From positions 109,644,321 to 109,708,320 of the forward strand of contig NC_035437.2 in the NCBI RefSeq assembly GCF_002127325.2: a stretch of 64,000 bases of DNA. Reading direction: 5' to 3'. This document shows, in pieces, positions 1-9,789 of the stretch (position 1 is its first letter; every line of letters begins with the position of its first letter). This DNA comes from Helianthus annuus (lineage: Eukaryota > Streptophyta > Magnoliopsida > Asterales > Asteraceae). The notes under the pieces were generated by a model. That model searched no databases. It was not told where the DNA came from and saw only the letters and a list, made by a program, of their open reading frames with translations. Both the position numbers and the translations under genes were made by a program.

Positions 1-525
1 GTGGCAGATGAGGGTGGTGGTGGCGGTGAATAGCAGAGGAGAAAGGGTAGGGAAAGAGAATAGGTTTTTTCTTATGGGTTAAAATTATTTGCAATAATAT
101 AACTAAATGTATTTAGGTAAAATGACCAAAATACCCTTAAATGGGGTCCACTTGGTCAGATTTAACTATAAAAACTAACTTAGTTAGGGTTAAAGGACGT
201 AACGTGCAAGGGTTTGCAAACACCGAGTACGTTTTTTTTTTTATAATTTTTGAAGATAAAGGACGTAGTTTGGAATTTTATGTCAACATAAAGGAAGAAA
301 ATGGAGTTTTTTTTATCATACGATTCGTTAGTAATGGATTATTAAAACCAGTACTTGTATTCATCGTTTCGATCAATGCAAAACACTAGTATACTAACAA
401 CAAAATAAACCAATGTTGACCAAAACTTAATTCCCGCCAAATGTGTGTGGAATTCCACTAGTTCACCCTAAATTCCTAATAAGATATTGGATATTATTTT
501 ATTTATTATTTATTATTTTTGTTAT
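1..525. other. Spacer, no gene recognised
   Basis: AT-rich sequence with short ORFs that have no recognisable domain. The phrases on allowing 'tacccttaaa' and 'aaaggacgtaac' near 130-200 resemble the tails of TIR elements, but no paired end is visible in the window, so no element is called. Confidence 0.4.
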
Positions 526-562
526 TATCATAAGAGAAAAATACTCGGATAGTCTCTGTGGT

Positions 563-1127
563 TAGGGCTGTAAACGAGCTGAGTCGATTCGAGCTAGACC
601 CAGCTCGAGCTCGGCTCGAACTCGATTCGAGCTCGAAGTTCAAAACGAACTGAGATTTGAGGCTCGAGCTCAACTCGATTAGAATTCGAGCTAGCTCGGC
701 TCGGCTCGGCTCGGCTCGATCTAGATCGAACTAACAAAAAACCGTAAAATTTACTACTTAAAAATGAATTTCTTCATAGACTAAGGGCCATAATTGTCAT
801 TTAATTTAACCACATGGCTATATATTCAAGTATAAATAGTTAATTCACTTTGTACATTGTCTTTACCTTCTTTTACAGGGGAGATACTCCCTTAGTTTTT
901 GTTTTCTAAGCGATGTGGGACAAAAAAAAAATAAGGATGTAAACCTTATCGAGCCAGCTCACAAGTCGAGCCGAGCCAGGCCAAGCTCGAGCTCGGCTCG
1001 TTTAAAAACCGAGTCGAGCCGAGCTGGCTCGTTTACAACCGAGCCAATTTCGAGCCGAGCTTTTTTCGAGTTTTTTTCGAGCGAGTTTCGAGTGAGCTGC
1101 GAGCCACGAGTTTTTTGAACACCCCTA
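563..1127. mobile_element. hAT-like MITE rich in GAGCTCG motifs
   Basis: The ends are TAGGGCTGT and ACACCCCTA (inverted). They are flanked by TCTGTGGT (555-562) and CCTGTGGT (1128-1135), a 7-of-8 match, consistent with an 8-bp hAT target duplication. The interior is packed with GAGCTCG/CGAGCC repeats near both ends. It is inserted in the left arm of the element at 533-2128. The element at 42890-51803 has the same kind of ends. Confidence 0.8.
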
Positions 1128-1515
1128 CCTGTGGTTTGCCCATTTTCTCCTTTAGTCCCTAATTTTCTAAAATTACACCTATAGTCCTCAAGTTTTTGAA
1201 TTTCGTTCCCGGATGGCCCTGGCGTGGATGAGGGTTAGTTTTTTTGTATTAGGTGCGTATGAAATAACAAAAATACCCTTACTGTCAAATTAATAACTAA
1301 AAAGTTAAAAGAAATATAATCAATATTTTATAATTTATGTGGAGCCCACCACCCACCCTACTCACTTCATCTTCCCACTCCACCACTACCACCCCCATCT
1401 CCACCTTCAACCACCACCATCATCTACCCCCCACTTCACCGTAACCACCACTGCCACAACCATCCCCGCAATGATGCAGGGACAGACATTGATGAGTGTA
1501 GAATGGGGAAACTAA

Positions 1516-1864
1516 GAGCATCCACAATAAGAACTATTAAAAACACCTAAAAACATGTTCAGTCAGCTATCACATCAGAAAAACACTCACCTTTCAAAAA
1601 CATTAAAAACTCACTCAATAAGAAAAAACAAAAACACTTAAAAATATTGCCACATCATCACGACCTTTTACATTTAATTATAATTACCTATTTATATATA
1701 TATGTATATATAGAGAGAGAAAGACACCCAACCCCATTTGGCCACACCCACTGCTACTTTCTTCCATTTTTTCTTGTATGTGAAGAAGAATGCATGATAA
1801 AAAGTGGAAGTCACAAACACAACCCACAATAGTAAAAATGGATACATTTCTATTGGTGATGCTC
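1516..1864. mobile_element. PIF/Harbinger-like (Tourist) MITE
   Basis: The terminal inverted repeat is GAGCATCCACAAT on the left and, inverted, GAGCATCACCAAT on the right. A TAA duplication sits on both sides (1513-1515 and 1865-1867). No coding capacity. It is nested in the centre of the element at 533-2128 and contains a short TA/GA tract near 1695-1722. Confidence 0.75.
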
Positions 1865-2150
1865 TAAGTGGGTAGGGTGGGTGGTGGGTCCTACATAAAT
1901 TGTAAAATATTAATTATATTTCTTTTAACTTTTTAATTATTAATTTAACAGTAAAGGTATTTTTGTCATTTCACACCCACCTAATACCAAAAACTAACCC
2001 TCATCTATGTCAGGGACTATCCGGGAACAAAATTCAAAAACTTAGGGACTATAGGTGTAATTTTAGAAAGTTAGGGACTAAATGTAAAAAATAGACAAAC
2101 CACATGGACTATCCAATCATTTTTCTCTTATCATAAATATATTTGTAATT

Positions 2151-2502
2151 GGGTTATTAGATTATATCACCCTCAACTGTTGGCTATTGGCCGCTGTCAC
2201 CCCCAACTATGACTTTGACGTCCGTCACCCCCAACTTAACACTTAATGTGTTCTGTCACCACGTCGTTAAATGATCACTAACTTTTGATCATGTTACTAC
2301 ACTTTTTGTGGTGTCATAGGGATCTTGGGAAGGTTTTAGTGATCTTAGGACACCCCCAAAAGTATAGTAACAGGATCAAAAGTTAGTGATCTGGTGACAG
2401 AACACAGTAAGTGTTAAGTTGGAGGTGGCGGACGTCAAAGTGATAGTTGAGGGTGACAGCGACCAATGGCCAATAGTTAAGGGTGATAAAATCCAATAAC
2501 CC
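2151..2502. mobile_element. Hairpin MITE with 9-bp target duplication, copy 1
   Basis: The ends are GGGTTATT and AATAACCC. Nearly the whole element folds back on itself: the phrases 'cacccccaacttaacactta' and 'gatcactaacttttgatc' recur inverted in the right half. A perfect 9-bp duplication TTTGTAATT lies at 2142-2150 and 2503-2511, typical of Mutator-like insertion. A second copy is at 30472-30834. Confidence 0.85.
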
Positions 2503-2667
2503 TTTGTAATTTGGTAATTAACTTTACACAATTATTTTGATTGCAGTATTGATTAGTTCACTTAACGAACTAATATAATCTTCCGACTTCCATAATAAAG
2601 TTTTAAAATTTAAATTAGATACTTTATCGCACGAAGTGATTATAAGAGATAAACCGACATTAGCATT

Positions 2668-2695
2668 TGAATTATATTATAAATATAAATATAAA
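2668..2695 (+). promoter_or_regulatory. Candidate TATA region of the F-box gene
   Basis: Four overlapping ATAAATATAAAT units lie 52-79 bases before the ATG at 2747, a plausible TATA-box position. Inferred from sequence and spacing only. Confidence 0.4.
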
Positions 2696-2746
2696 TATAA
2701 ATTCTTTGGATTGCCATCGTCTCTTCAGTCCTCGCAAACTTATACA

Positions 2747-3808
2747 ATGGCGGATAAGCATCATCTACCTGAAGAAATCATCATTGACATTTTTGTTCGG
2801 TTGCCTACAAAGCCCTTGTTGCGCTTCAGATGCTTATCAAAGCGTTGGAACCGTTTGATTTCATATCACTTTACAAAGTCTAGATCACGTCGTCGAATGA
2901 TCCTCCTGCCTTCCGATCCTCTTCAAGCCATAGACAACACGATACAAGGTGGCCTCACCCCAGTTCATCAGATGACATCCAAGTTTCCCTCTTCTTCCAA
3001 GAACATAGGAAGTAAACATGTCACCATTGTTGGAACATTCAATGGGATAGTCCTTCTTGCCCTTAAAGATATGATCTTATACAATCCATTAACCGGAGCG
3101 TTCAAGATTGTTCCCAGTTCACCTTTGAAAGCATCTCACAGATATCCAGATGCATATGGATTTTGTTATGGCACAGCCCCGGACGATTTAAAGATTGTTA
3201 GAATAAGACTTGTTAAAAACGTCTACATAGCTTTTGGTCAACCTCGCATATGGTGTGATGTCTTCAGCCTTAAAAATGGTACATGGAGCACACGTTATAC
3301 ATCGTTGGTCGGGCTGAGGTGGTTTATAAAACAGTATGCTGGTACATTTGTAAATGGAGTTTTGTATTGGCTTGCAGTCAGAGAAAACATGTCTTTGATA
3401 CTTGCTCTAGATGTTAAGAAGATGGTGTTTTCCGAGATACAATTACCATATATACATTGTTACGTCGATTGTTTGGGTACATCAGGTGGACATCTTTACG
3501 TTTTCCGTGAATATTATGATAGATTTGAGTTATGGATGATGAAGGAACATGGTATAGAAAAAGAAAAATCATGGTCGAAAGTATTGACGTCAAATGGTCT
3601 GGCGACGGTCCGCCCATTGGCTATTTTAGACGAGGGGAAAATTGTTATGTTAAAGGATAAGAAGCAAGTTATAATCTATGACATGTGGAATGATTCCTAT
3701 GAGGTATACAAGTTGAACACGAGTATTATCAGCTCAGGGAAGTTACTAGCCATGGAATATGTGCCGAGTTTGATCTCACCATCTCGTCTATGTTCAAGTT
3801 TGAGATGA
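2747..3808 (+). CDS. F-box protein with F-box-associated (FBA) domain
   Basis: Encodes 353 residues without an intron. The ATG at 2747 is chosen because the F-box starts a few residues later. The frame stays open upstream to 2636, but only from a GTG. The F-box lies at about residues 6-42, with the LPxEI..DIFVRLP and LRFRCLSKRWN signatures. An F-box-associated domain of the kelch-like FBA type follows at about 90-330, with the YNPLT, YGFCYG and W...FSLK...W motifs usual in the family. Such proteins join SCF ubiquitin ligases through SKP1 and bind a target through the FBA part. The target cannot be read from sequence. A 551-bp inverted copy of 3068-3618 lies just downstream, and a decayed paralogue lies at 28615-29690, so this is a local F-box cluster. 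Intact and probably functional. Confidence 0.9.
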   Translation: MADKHHLPEEIIIDIFVRLPTKPLLRFRCLSKRWNRLISYHFTKSRSRRRMILLPSDPLQAIDNTIQGGLTPVHQMTSKFPSSSKNIGSKHVTIVGTFNGIVLLALKDMILYNPLTGAFKIVPSSPLKASHRYPDAYGFCYGTAPDDLKIVRIRLVKNVYIAFGQPRIWCDVFSLKNGTWSTRYTSLVGLRWFIKQYAGTFVNGVLYWLAVRENMSLILALDVKKMVFSEIQLPYIHCYVDCLGTSGGHLYVFREYYDRFELWMMKEHGIEKEKSWSKVLTSNGLATVRPLAILDEGKIVMLKDKKQVIIYDMWNDSYEVYKLNTSIISSGKLLAMEYVPSLISPSRLCSSLR

Positions 3809-4057
3809 TGGTTTTAAATGTTGAAAATGATTCAGACGGCTAGTTTCTGCGATTCAAAGAAGGGTGTCGGGTCAAGCAGAAAAACTTCAGATGATTCAGT
3901 TTTTTCGAATGAGTCTATTGTTATTTAGTTCATATTTTTATGTTGAGTCAGTTGTTCTTGTTTATCTATTTAAAGCTTTGTAAGTTCCCTTGTGATTATT
4001 GAATAAACGGCCCTATATTAGGTTTGTAAATGGATTAACCTACGGATTTTTTTTTTT
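3809..4057. other. F-box 3' region and spacer of the inverted repeat
   Basis: AT-rich sequence that includes the likely 3' UTR of the F-box gene (an AATAAA at about 4000). With 3619-3808 it forms the 439-bp loop between the two 551-bp inverted arms. A poly-T run at 4049-4057 abuts the inverted copy. Confidence 0.5.
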
Positions 4058-4608
4058 AATGGGCGGACCGTCGCCAGACCATTTGACGTCAATACTTTCG
4101 ACCATGATTTTTCTTTTTCTATACCATGTTCCTTCATCATCCATAACTCAAATCTATCATAATATTCACGGAAAACGTAAAGATGTCCACCTGATGCACC
4201 CAAACAATCGACGTAACAATGTATATATGGTAATTGTATCTCAGAAAACACCATCTTCTTAACATCTAGAGCAAGTATCAAAGGCAAGTTTTCTCTAACT
4301 GCAAGCCAATACAAAAATCCATTTACAAATATACCAGCATACTGTTTTACGAACCACCTCGGCCCGACCAACGTTCTATAACGTGTGCTCCATGTACCAT
4401 TTTTAAGGCTGAAGACATCACACCATATGCAAGGTTGAGCGAAAGCTGCATAGTTGTTTTCAACAAGTCTTATTCTAACAATCTTTAAATCGTCCCGGGC
4501 TGTGCCATAACAAAATCCATATGCATCTGGATATCTTTGAGATGCTTTCAAAGGTGAACTGGGAACAATCTTGAACGCTCTGGTTAATGGATTGTATAAG
4601 ATCATATC
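4058..4608 (-). pseudogene. Inverted partial copy of the F-box gene (FBA domain only)
   Basis: On the minus strand this matches 3068-3618 of the F-box gene over exactly 551 bp, with no net indel. It lacks the F-box, a start codon and the C-terminus. The frame is still open from 4716 to 4018, fused upstream to about 36 unrelated codons (4609-4716) whose first codon is GTG. About 17 residues differ from the intact gene, nearly all in the first two thirds; the part matching 3411-3618 differs at only about two bases. Probably a segmental inverted duplication, possibly with later gene conversion. Not expected to make protein. Confidence 0.85.
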
Positions 4609-4836
4609 TAGGTGTTTTGAGCTGCAAAAGAGTGCTTCTAGGTGGTCAACAATTTTCTTTTCAAATCTAGGTAACTCGCTGAATAAATCAGCGAACTTAA
4701 GCTCACCTTCTGACACAATTCAGAAAAAGCTGTCCAAAACTGAAGTTCGCTGTTTTAAGGGGCAATCTTCATTGAAGGCGCTGTTTTAAGGGGCAATCTT
4801 CATTGAAGGTCGCTGTTTGGTTTTAAAAACTAAGAC
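4609..4836. repeat. CGCTGTTT repeat region, left part
   Basis: Contains a 31-bp tandem duplication (about 4750-4811) built on CGCTGTTTTAAGGGGCAATC, plus further TTCGCTG units. The same motif family continues at 28160-28450, so the array was split by the copia element at 4837-28159. Confidence 0.6.
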
Positions 4837-5085
4837 TGTTAGACTAATCTTGCATATTATGTGTAAGTTCGGGTTAAAAGTGACCGACTTACAAAGTTCG
4901 GGTAAAAAGTGACCGGGTTATAAACTTGAGGTTTTTTTGAGATAGTTTTTTTTAATCCTAGTTTGAGTCAAATAGGTTTACTTGTTGAACAAGTTATTAG
5001 GCTTATAAATAGAAGGATTTATTTGTAACCCTAAATATACCAATTATCAATAAACGAGTTTTGATTCAATACGTTCTTTGGTATC
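4837..5085 (+). repeat. Copia 5' LTR, first part
   Basis: The first 249 bp of the 260-bp LTR; the last 11 bp are at 15345-15355 after the inserted Tat element. It contains a TATAAATAG promoter-like box at about 5005. Confidence 0.93.
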
Positions 5086-5701
5086 TGACGACGGGGGTAG
5101 CCCAAGGACAAACAAAATGATTAATATGCAAAGAGCTTAAAAGGTTGAAAGGTTCATCGGATGAAAAGCTGTAAAATGAGGAAATCGAGAAACAGTAATC
5201 AGTCATGTCTTGAGACTCGTCCCACCAACTCATGCTCACCAACTCACAAAGGCAGAGCAGGTCTGCACAGGCACACTCTATTAACTAGGGGTCCAAAGCC
5301 TTCAACCCTAAAAGGGGAAACCCTCCATTGCAAACAGGTTTCACTAGTCTTGTTTATGCCATTTCAGGAGATGTCTTCTCCTATAAGAAGACAGCTCATG
5401 TTCACTTCCAGGACATTCCGAAAAGGCAGAGATTCCTTAATCTCTAGTCATTCAAAGAGTTCTTTGTCACTTCCAAACAACTCTTCATCACTTTCATTCT
5501 ATTTGCTTTCTTTTCCGGATTCGAGCTGGCCTCGGAGAAGGAACCTCAAAGCAAATATCAAGTACATACTAGTGAACCTCCTTCCACGTTTTGCAAACGT
5601 GGAGGGACCCCGCGACCTGCGTTAGGCAAAACTGAACCCTTCAGCCTTTTTGCCTAACCAGCTTAGCTACCACCCTTGGTCCCGTGTTTGTTGCATCAAC
5701 A
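5086..5701 (+). repeat. Tat element 5' LTR
   Basis: 616 bp, TGACGACGGG...CATCAACA. It differs from the 3' LTR by three transitions (near 5286, 5310 and 5516). Confidence 0.95.
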
Positions 5702-5703
5702 AG

Positions 5704-5722
5704 TTGGCGCCCACCGTGGGGC
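5704..5722 (+). other. Primer binding site of the Tat element
   Basis: TTGGCGCCCACCGTGGGGC, directly after the LTR. It has the TGGCGCC start usual for primer sites of this group. The priming tRNA was not determined. Confidence 0.75.
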
Positions 5723-5784
5723 TACGCCGCTGTTTCTCCTCAAAAGAGACCTGGTAAGTGTAGCTCCTTTCACTCAAAACCACC

Positions 5785-8700
5785 ATGTCAGAAAGTGGAT
5801 CTCCGGGAGAGGTAAACCAGATCCCTAACGCCTCTACCCCGGGAAGTGGTCAAGCTCACACAACAATAACAACGCCTTTTTCAACTCCGGGGAGTACACC
5901 CGAGTTCCTTACCTTCAACACACCAACCCCATCCAGATCTGGAGCTCCGTCTCCCAACGTTGGTGTGTCAGACACTCCGGCACGTGTTGAACTTACCCCC
6001 GAGGGGGTAGCTAATAACTTCCTTGAGCTAAGATCACTTCTTAACCAACATGTGAACAGAGAAAGGGAAAAAGGGGTAAGGATTCGCCTAGATTACGACG
6101 AACCTGAGCCAACGTTGTCTCCTGGGCCACCTCTACCACCATTTGTTACAAGAGGTGAGGCTGGTCCCAGCAACCCTTCAAACCCTCACCCTTATCTATC
6201 CACTATGACAAACCCCACTGTTCATCCTATTCTCTCTTCCCAACCAACTGCTAGTGGTACTCCTCTGGGACACGAGTTAACACTCGACCAACTCCTACAG
6301 TCCCCGGTGACAAGTTGTCCCACTTCTCTAACTACCACATGGGAGCAAGCCCTGTCCGTGCTCCCTTTAGCACGAAGTGCTGTTGCCAGCACCCCTCTCG
6401 GGGTAAGTTGCTCAGTTGGTCCGGGAAGCATTCAAGGTTTCAATTTCATACCCAACATGATGTCTCAGATGATGGCCAACTTCCCCTGGCAACACTTTAT
6501 CAATCAAGTGCTTGCCACCCAGGGAAACCATGGCAATAACAACAACGTAGGTACGAGACCTGAAGAAGACTTGGCTAAACCTTACAAGCCAAGTAACCTT
6601 TCATGCTTTTCAAGACAGATAGCTGATTATGATTTTCAGTCTAAAATCAAAATGCCAGCTCACATCAGAACGTATGATGGGACTGAAGATCCCGAAGATC
6701 ATCTTCAGATCTTCACTGGTGCTGCTCGAATAGAAAAATGGACAAATGCTGAATGCTGCCTAATGTTCATGCAGACTCTTATTGGGTCCGCTAGAATCTG
6801 GTTCAACGACCTACCTGCTCAAAGCATTCGAAGCTTCGATGATCTCAGCAGAGGTTTTCTGGCAAACTTCTCCCAACAAAGGAGGTACGTTAAAGACGCA
6901 ACAGTAATCTTCCAGATAAAACAACGCGATGATGAAAGCCTACGGGCATTCATTGAACGATACAAGAAAGAAGGGCTAACCTATGTGGGGGCTGATGAGA
7001 AAATGAGAGTGGCCGGTTTTATGAACGCCATAACCTCCAAGTATCTCACACGAGATTTCAACAAATCTCTGCCCAAAACCTTGGAAGAAGCCCTTGAAAG
7101 AGCCGAGGCTCACATTCGGGGAGAGGAAGCTGTGGATATCAAAGAACAAAGAAAAAGGGGTCCTGGCTGGCGAAGCAGTAGCCCAGCCAGAAAGAGAGGA
7201 AACTTTAACTCTTACGACAGACGCTCAAAGGGTTCAGACCCTCGAAGGGTTGAAGGGCGAAACCCTTCAAGCAGAGATAAAGGCATGAGTTTCACTCCCC
7301 TCACCAAAACCCCTCAAGAAATCCTGGCAACGGAAGAAGTCAAGCAAAACTTTAGACCTCCCAGACCTCTTCCCAAGAGTCGAAAAAATGAGAGCTCCAC
7401 TCAGTTCTGTGAATTCCATGAAGAAAAGGGACATCACACCAATGACTGCTTCCAACTGAAAAAGAGAATTGAAGAGGCTGTTAAGTCAGGAGAACTCGCC
7501 CATTTGGTAAAAGGGGTTCGAGACAAGATGGCTGAAGGCAAAGGGAAGGAAGTAAACATGGTGTATTCTGATGAAAAGGTCCCTTACAAGAAGCGACGGT
7601 TGGAAGATTGGGAGCTTCAGTGTGTCTGCTTCCCCCCAACAAGGAAGGACCCCCTTCCTGGTCCCCTTGTGGTTGAAGCCACCGTGGGCACCTTACAAAC
7701 GTGTAAAGCATACATAGACACGGGAGCAGCCACTGAAATTATGTTTGAGAATTTTTTCAACCAATTAAGCGATGAGGAACGTTCAAGGCTTCAACCCTCC
7801 GGGACCTCCATAAAAGGTATCGCCGATGTAACCCTGAAGCCTTTGGGGCAAATAACCCTTGATGTCTGTCTTAAGGAGGGATCAAAGGAAAGAACCCGAT
7901 CACTAACCTTCGTGGTTATCAACATCCCTTCCAACTATGACGTAATCATAGGGAGGCCCAGACAATGTGCATTCTACATGGCAGTGTCCGTTGGCCATGG
8001 CACTGTCAAATTTCCCACTGAAAGAGGAATTGCAACCCTACAACCCTCTCAGGAAGCTTATCTAATCGAAGGGGAAAGTTCGAATGGTGAGAAGGACAAG
8101 CAAGGGTTAGTCATCAACCCTAAATACCCTGAGCAACGAATAAGGGTCAACCCCAACCTTTCCCAAGAGACCCTTTCATACCTTGAAAAGTTGCTGAAAC
8201 ATCACAGTGATGTGTTCGCCTGGTCTCCTGAAGATATGACTGGGATCCCTCGAAACATTGCTGAACACGAGTTAAGGATACCACCCAATGTCAAGCCGGT
8301 GGTTCAAAAGAAAAGAAGCCTGGCACCCGAGAGAAGCCTGGCAGCTTGCCAGGAGGTTGAAAAGCTTGTATCAGCTGGCATTCTCCGAGAGGTCAAGTAC
8401 CAATCATGGATTGCAAATCCTGTTATGGTCAGAAAACCCGACAACTCTTGGAGAATGTGCATAGATTTTAAAGATCTTAACAAGGCTTGTCCCAAGGATT
8501 GCTACCCGCTCCCGGAAATTGATCTCAAGGTTGATTCTCTCACAGGGTATCCGTTTAAATGTTTTCTCGATGCATACAAAGGTTACCACCAAATCCTCAT
8601 GAAGAAGGAGGATGAAGAAAAGACAGCTTTCCACACAGACAAGGGCATTTTTTGTTACCAAAAGATGCCTTTTGGCCTCAAGAATGCGGGTGCCACCTAC

Positions 8701-9789
8701 CAACGACTCGTTGATAAGGCCTTTGAAAACCAAATTGGTAGAAACATGGAGGCATATGTCGATGACCTGGTGATCAAAAGCAAAACGGAATACCAAATGC
8801 TTGACGATATCCAAGAAACCTTCAAAAACCTTAGAAAGATTAACATGAAGCTCAACCCGGAAAAATGCTCGTTTGGATTTGATGAAGGAAAATTCCTGGG
8901 TCACATCGTTGGAAAGCAAAGTATCAAAGCCAACCCGAACAAGGTAAAAGCTGTCCTTGAAGCTAAACCACCGAGAACCAAGAAGGAGGTTGAAAGCTTG
9001 AACGGGAAGCTTGCAGCCTTGAAACGTTTTACCTCAAAACTGGCCGAAAGGTCTCTACCATTCTACAAAACGCTCAAGAACTGCTCAGATAAAAAAGATT
9101 TCAGATGGACCGAAGAAGCCGAAGAAGCTTTCAATCAAATGAAGCAACACTTAGCTTCCCTACCTGATATCGCAGCACCAGAAACTGGGGAGCTCATATC
9201 GGTGTACCTTTCAGTTGCCGACGAAGCCATCAGTGCAGTTCTCACTATTGAAAGAGACAAGGCTCAGGTACCCGTTTATTTTTTCAGCAAAACTCTAAAA
9301 CTAGCTGAAACCAAATATCCTCCCCTTGAAAAACTCGCTCTAGCCCTGGTCCAAACAGCCAGAAGGCTTAGAAGATACTTCCAAGCACATCCTATACAAG
9401 TGGTCACTGACCAACCTGTCAAGAATGTGCTTGAAAAACCTGAGAACTCAGGAAGGTTGGCAAAATGGGCAGTGGAACTAGGTGAACATAACATCACCTA
9501 CGTCCCACGAAAAGCCATCAAAGCTCAGGTCCTGGCTGATTTCCTAGTCGAAGTCCCAAGCCAAACAATTGAAGAAGTAAACACCACAACCGCTGAACCC
9601 TCCAATCCTGAAGCCTGGAAATTATTCACCGACGGGGCTTCAAGCGTTGAGGGGTCAGGAGCTGGTTTAGTCCTAATCAACCCTGAGGGGCTAGAATTCA
9701 CGTATGCTCTCCGTTTTAATTTTCAGACCACCAACAACGAGGCTGAATACGAAGCACTGATCGCCGGTCTACGGCTGGCCAAAAAATGA
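5785..9789 (+). CDS. Tat Gag-protease-RT-RNase H polyprotein, first part
   Basis: 1334 residues from an ATG in good context (CACCATG). A low-complexity Pro/Ser/Thr N-terminus (1-270) is followed by the retrotransposon gag domain (about 290-410) and a basic region. A CCHC-like knuckle (CEFHEEKGHHTNDC) precedes the aspartic protease DTGA (about 645). Reverse transcriptase has YVDD at about 991-994. A first RNase H lies at about 1150-1260. A second, archaeal-type RNase H begins with FTDGAS at about 1275 and is cut short by TGA at 9787-9789. The downstream ORF (ATG at 9786) continues the same domain in another frame. The change occurs at a run of six A. Confidence 0.93.
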   Translation: MSESGSPGEVNQIPNASTPGSGQAHTTITTPFSTPGSTPEFLTFNTPTPSRSGAPSPNVGVSDTPARVELTPEGVANNFLELRSLLNQHVNREREKGVRIRLDYDEPEPTLSPGPPLPPFVTRGEAGPSNPSNPHPYLSTMTNPTVHPILSSQPTASGTPLGHELTLDQLLQSPVTSCPTSLTTTWEQALSVLPLARSAVASTPLGVSCSVGPGSIQGFNFIPNMMSQMMANFPWQHFINQVLATQGNHGNNNNVGTRPEEDLAKPYKPSNLSCFSRQIADYDFQSKIKMPAHIRTYDGTEDPEDHLQIFTGAARIEKWTNAECCLMFMQTLIGSARIWFNDLPAQSIRSFDDLSRGFLANFSQQRRYVKDATVIFQIKQRDDESLRAFIERYKKEGLTYVGADEKMRVAGFMNAITSKYLTRDFNKSLPKTLEEALERAEAHIRGEEAVDIKEQRKRGPGWRSSSPARKRGNFNSYDRRSKGSDPRRVEGRNPSSRDKGMSFTPLTKTPQEILATEEVKQNFRPPRPLPKSRKNESSTQFCEFHEEKGHHTNDCFQLKKRIEEAVKSGELAHLVKGVRDKMAEGKGKEVNMVYSDEKVPYKKRRLEDWELQCVCFPPTRKDPLPGPLVVEATVGTLQTCKAYIDTGAATEIMFENFFNQLSDEERSRLQPSGTSIKGIADVTLKPLGQITLDVCLKEGSKERTRSLTFVVINIPSNYDVIIGRPRQCAFYMAVSVGHGTVKFPTERGIATLQPSQEAYLIEGESSNGEKDKQGLVINPKYPEQRIRVNPNLSQETLSYLEKLLKHHSDVFAWSPEDMTGIPRNIAEHELRIPPNVKPVVQKKRSLAPERSLAACQEVEKLVSAGILREVKYQSWIANPVMVRKPDNSWRMCIDFKDLNKACPKDCYPLPEIDLKVDSLTGYPFKCFLDAYKGYHQILMKKEDEEKTAFHTDKGIFCYQKMPFGLKNAGATYQRLVDKAFENQIGRNMEAYVDDLVIKSKTEYQMLDDIQETFKNLRKINMKLNPEKCSFGFDEGKFLGHIVGKQSIKANPNKVKAVLEAKPPRTKKEVESLNGKLAALKRFTSKLAERSLPFYKTLKNCSDKKDFRWTEEAEEAFNQMKQHLASLPDIAAPETGELISVYLSVADEAISAVLTIERDKAQVPVYFFSKTLKLAETKYPPLEKLALALVQTARRLRRYFQAHPIQVVTDQPVKNVLEKPENSGRLAKWAVELGEHNITYVPRKAIKAQVLADFLVEVPSQTIEEVNTTTAEPSNPEAWKLFTDGASSVEGSGAGLVLINPEGLEFTYALRFNFQTTNNEAEYEALIAGLRLAKK

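Larger units (their letters stand above)
533..2128. mobile_element. Long-TIR (Mutator-like/foldback) non-autonomous element
   Basis: The left arm (533-562 continuing at 1136-1365) and right arm (about 1868-2128) are imperfect inverted repeats of about 260 bp that begin AGAGAAAAAT. Both arms carry the same phrases on 'tagtccctaa', 'aaaattacacctatag' and 'gatgagggttag'. The 7-bp direct repeat TATCATA flanks the ends (526-532 and 2129-2135). There is no transposase ORF. Two other elements sit inside it (563-1127 and 1516-1864). A related left arm occurs at 41937. The long TIR suggests Mutator-like, but the flanking repeat is shorter than the usual 9 bp, so the superfamily is inferred. Confidence 0.7.

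Noticed and set aside
2636..2746. 37-codon N-terminal extension of the F-box ORF
   Set aside because: It starts at GTG, covers the TATA-like repeat, and precedes the ATG just before the F-box.
4018..4716. 232-codon minus ORF as a functional F-box protein
   Set aside because: It lacks an F-box and an ATG, and its first 36 codons are unrelated sequence.
5161..5625. 154-codon ORF, repeated almost identically at 14799-15263
   Set aside because: It lies wholly inside the two LTRs of the Tat element; its identity reflects the LTR pair, and it has no domain.
8404..8919. 171-codon minus-strand ORF opposite RT
   Set aside because: Shadow of the Tat reverse transcriptase; no domain.
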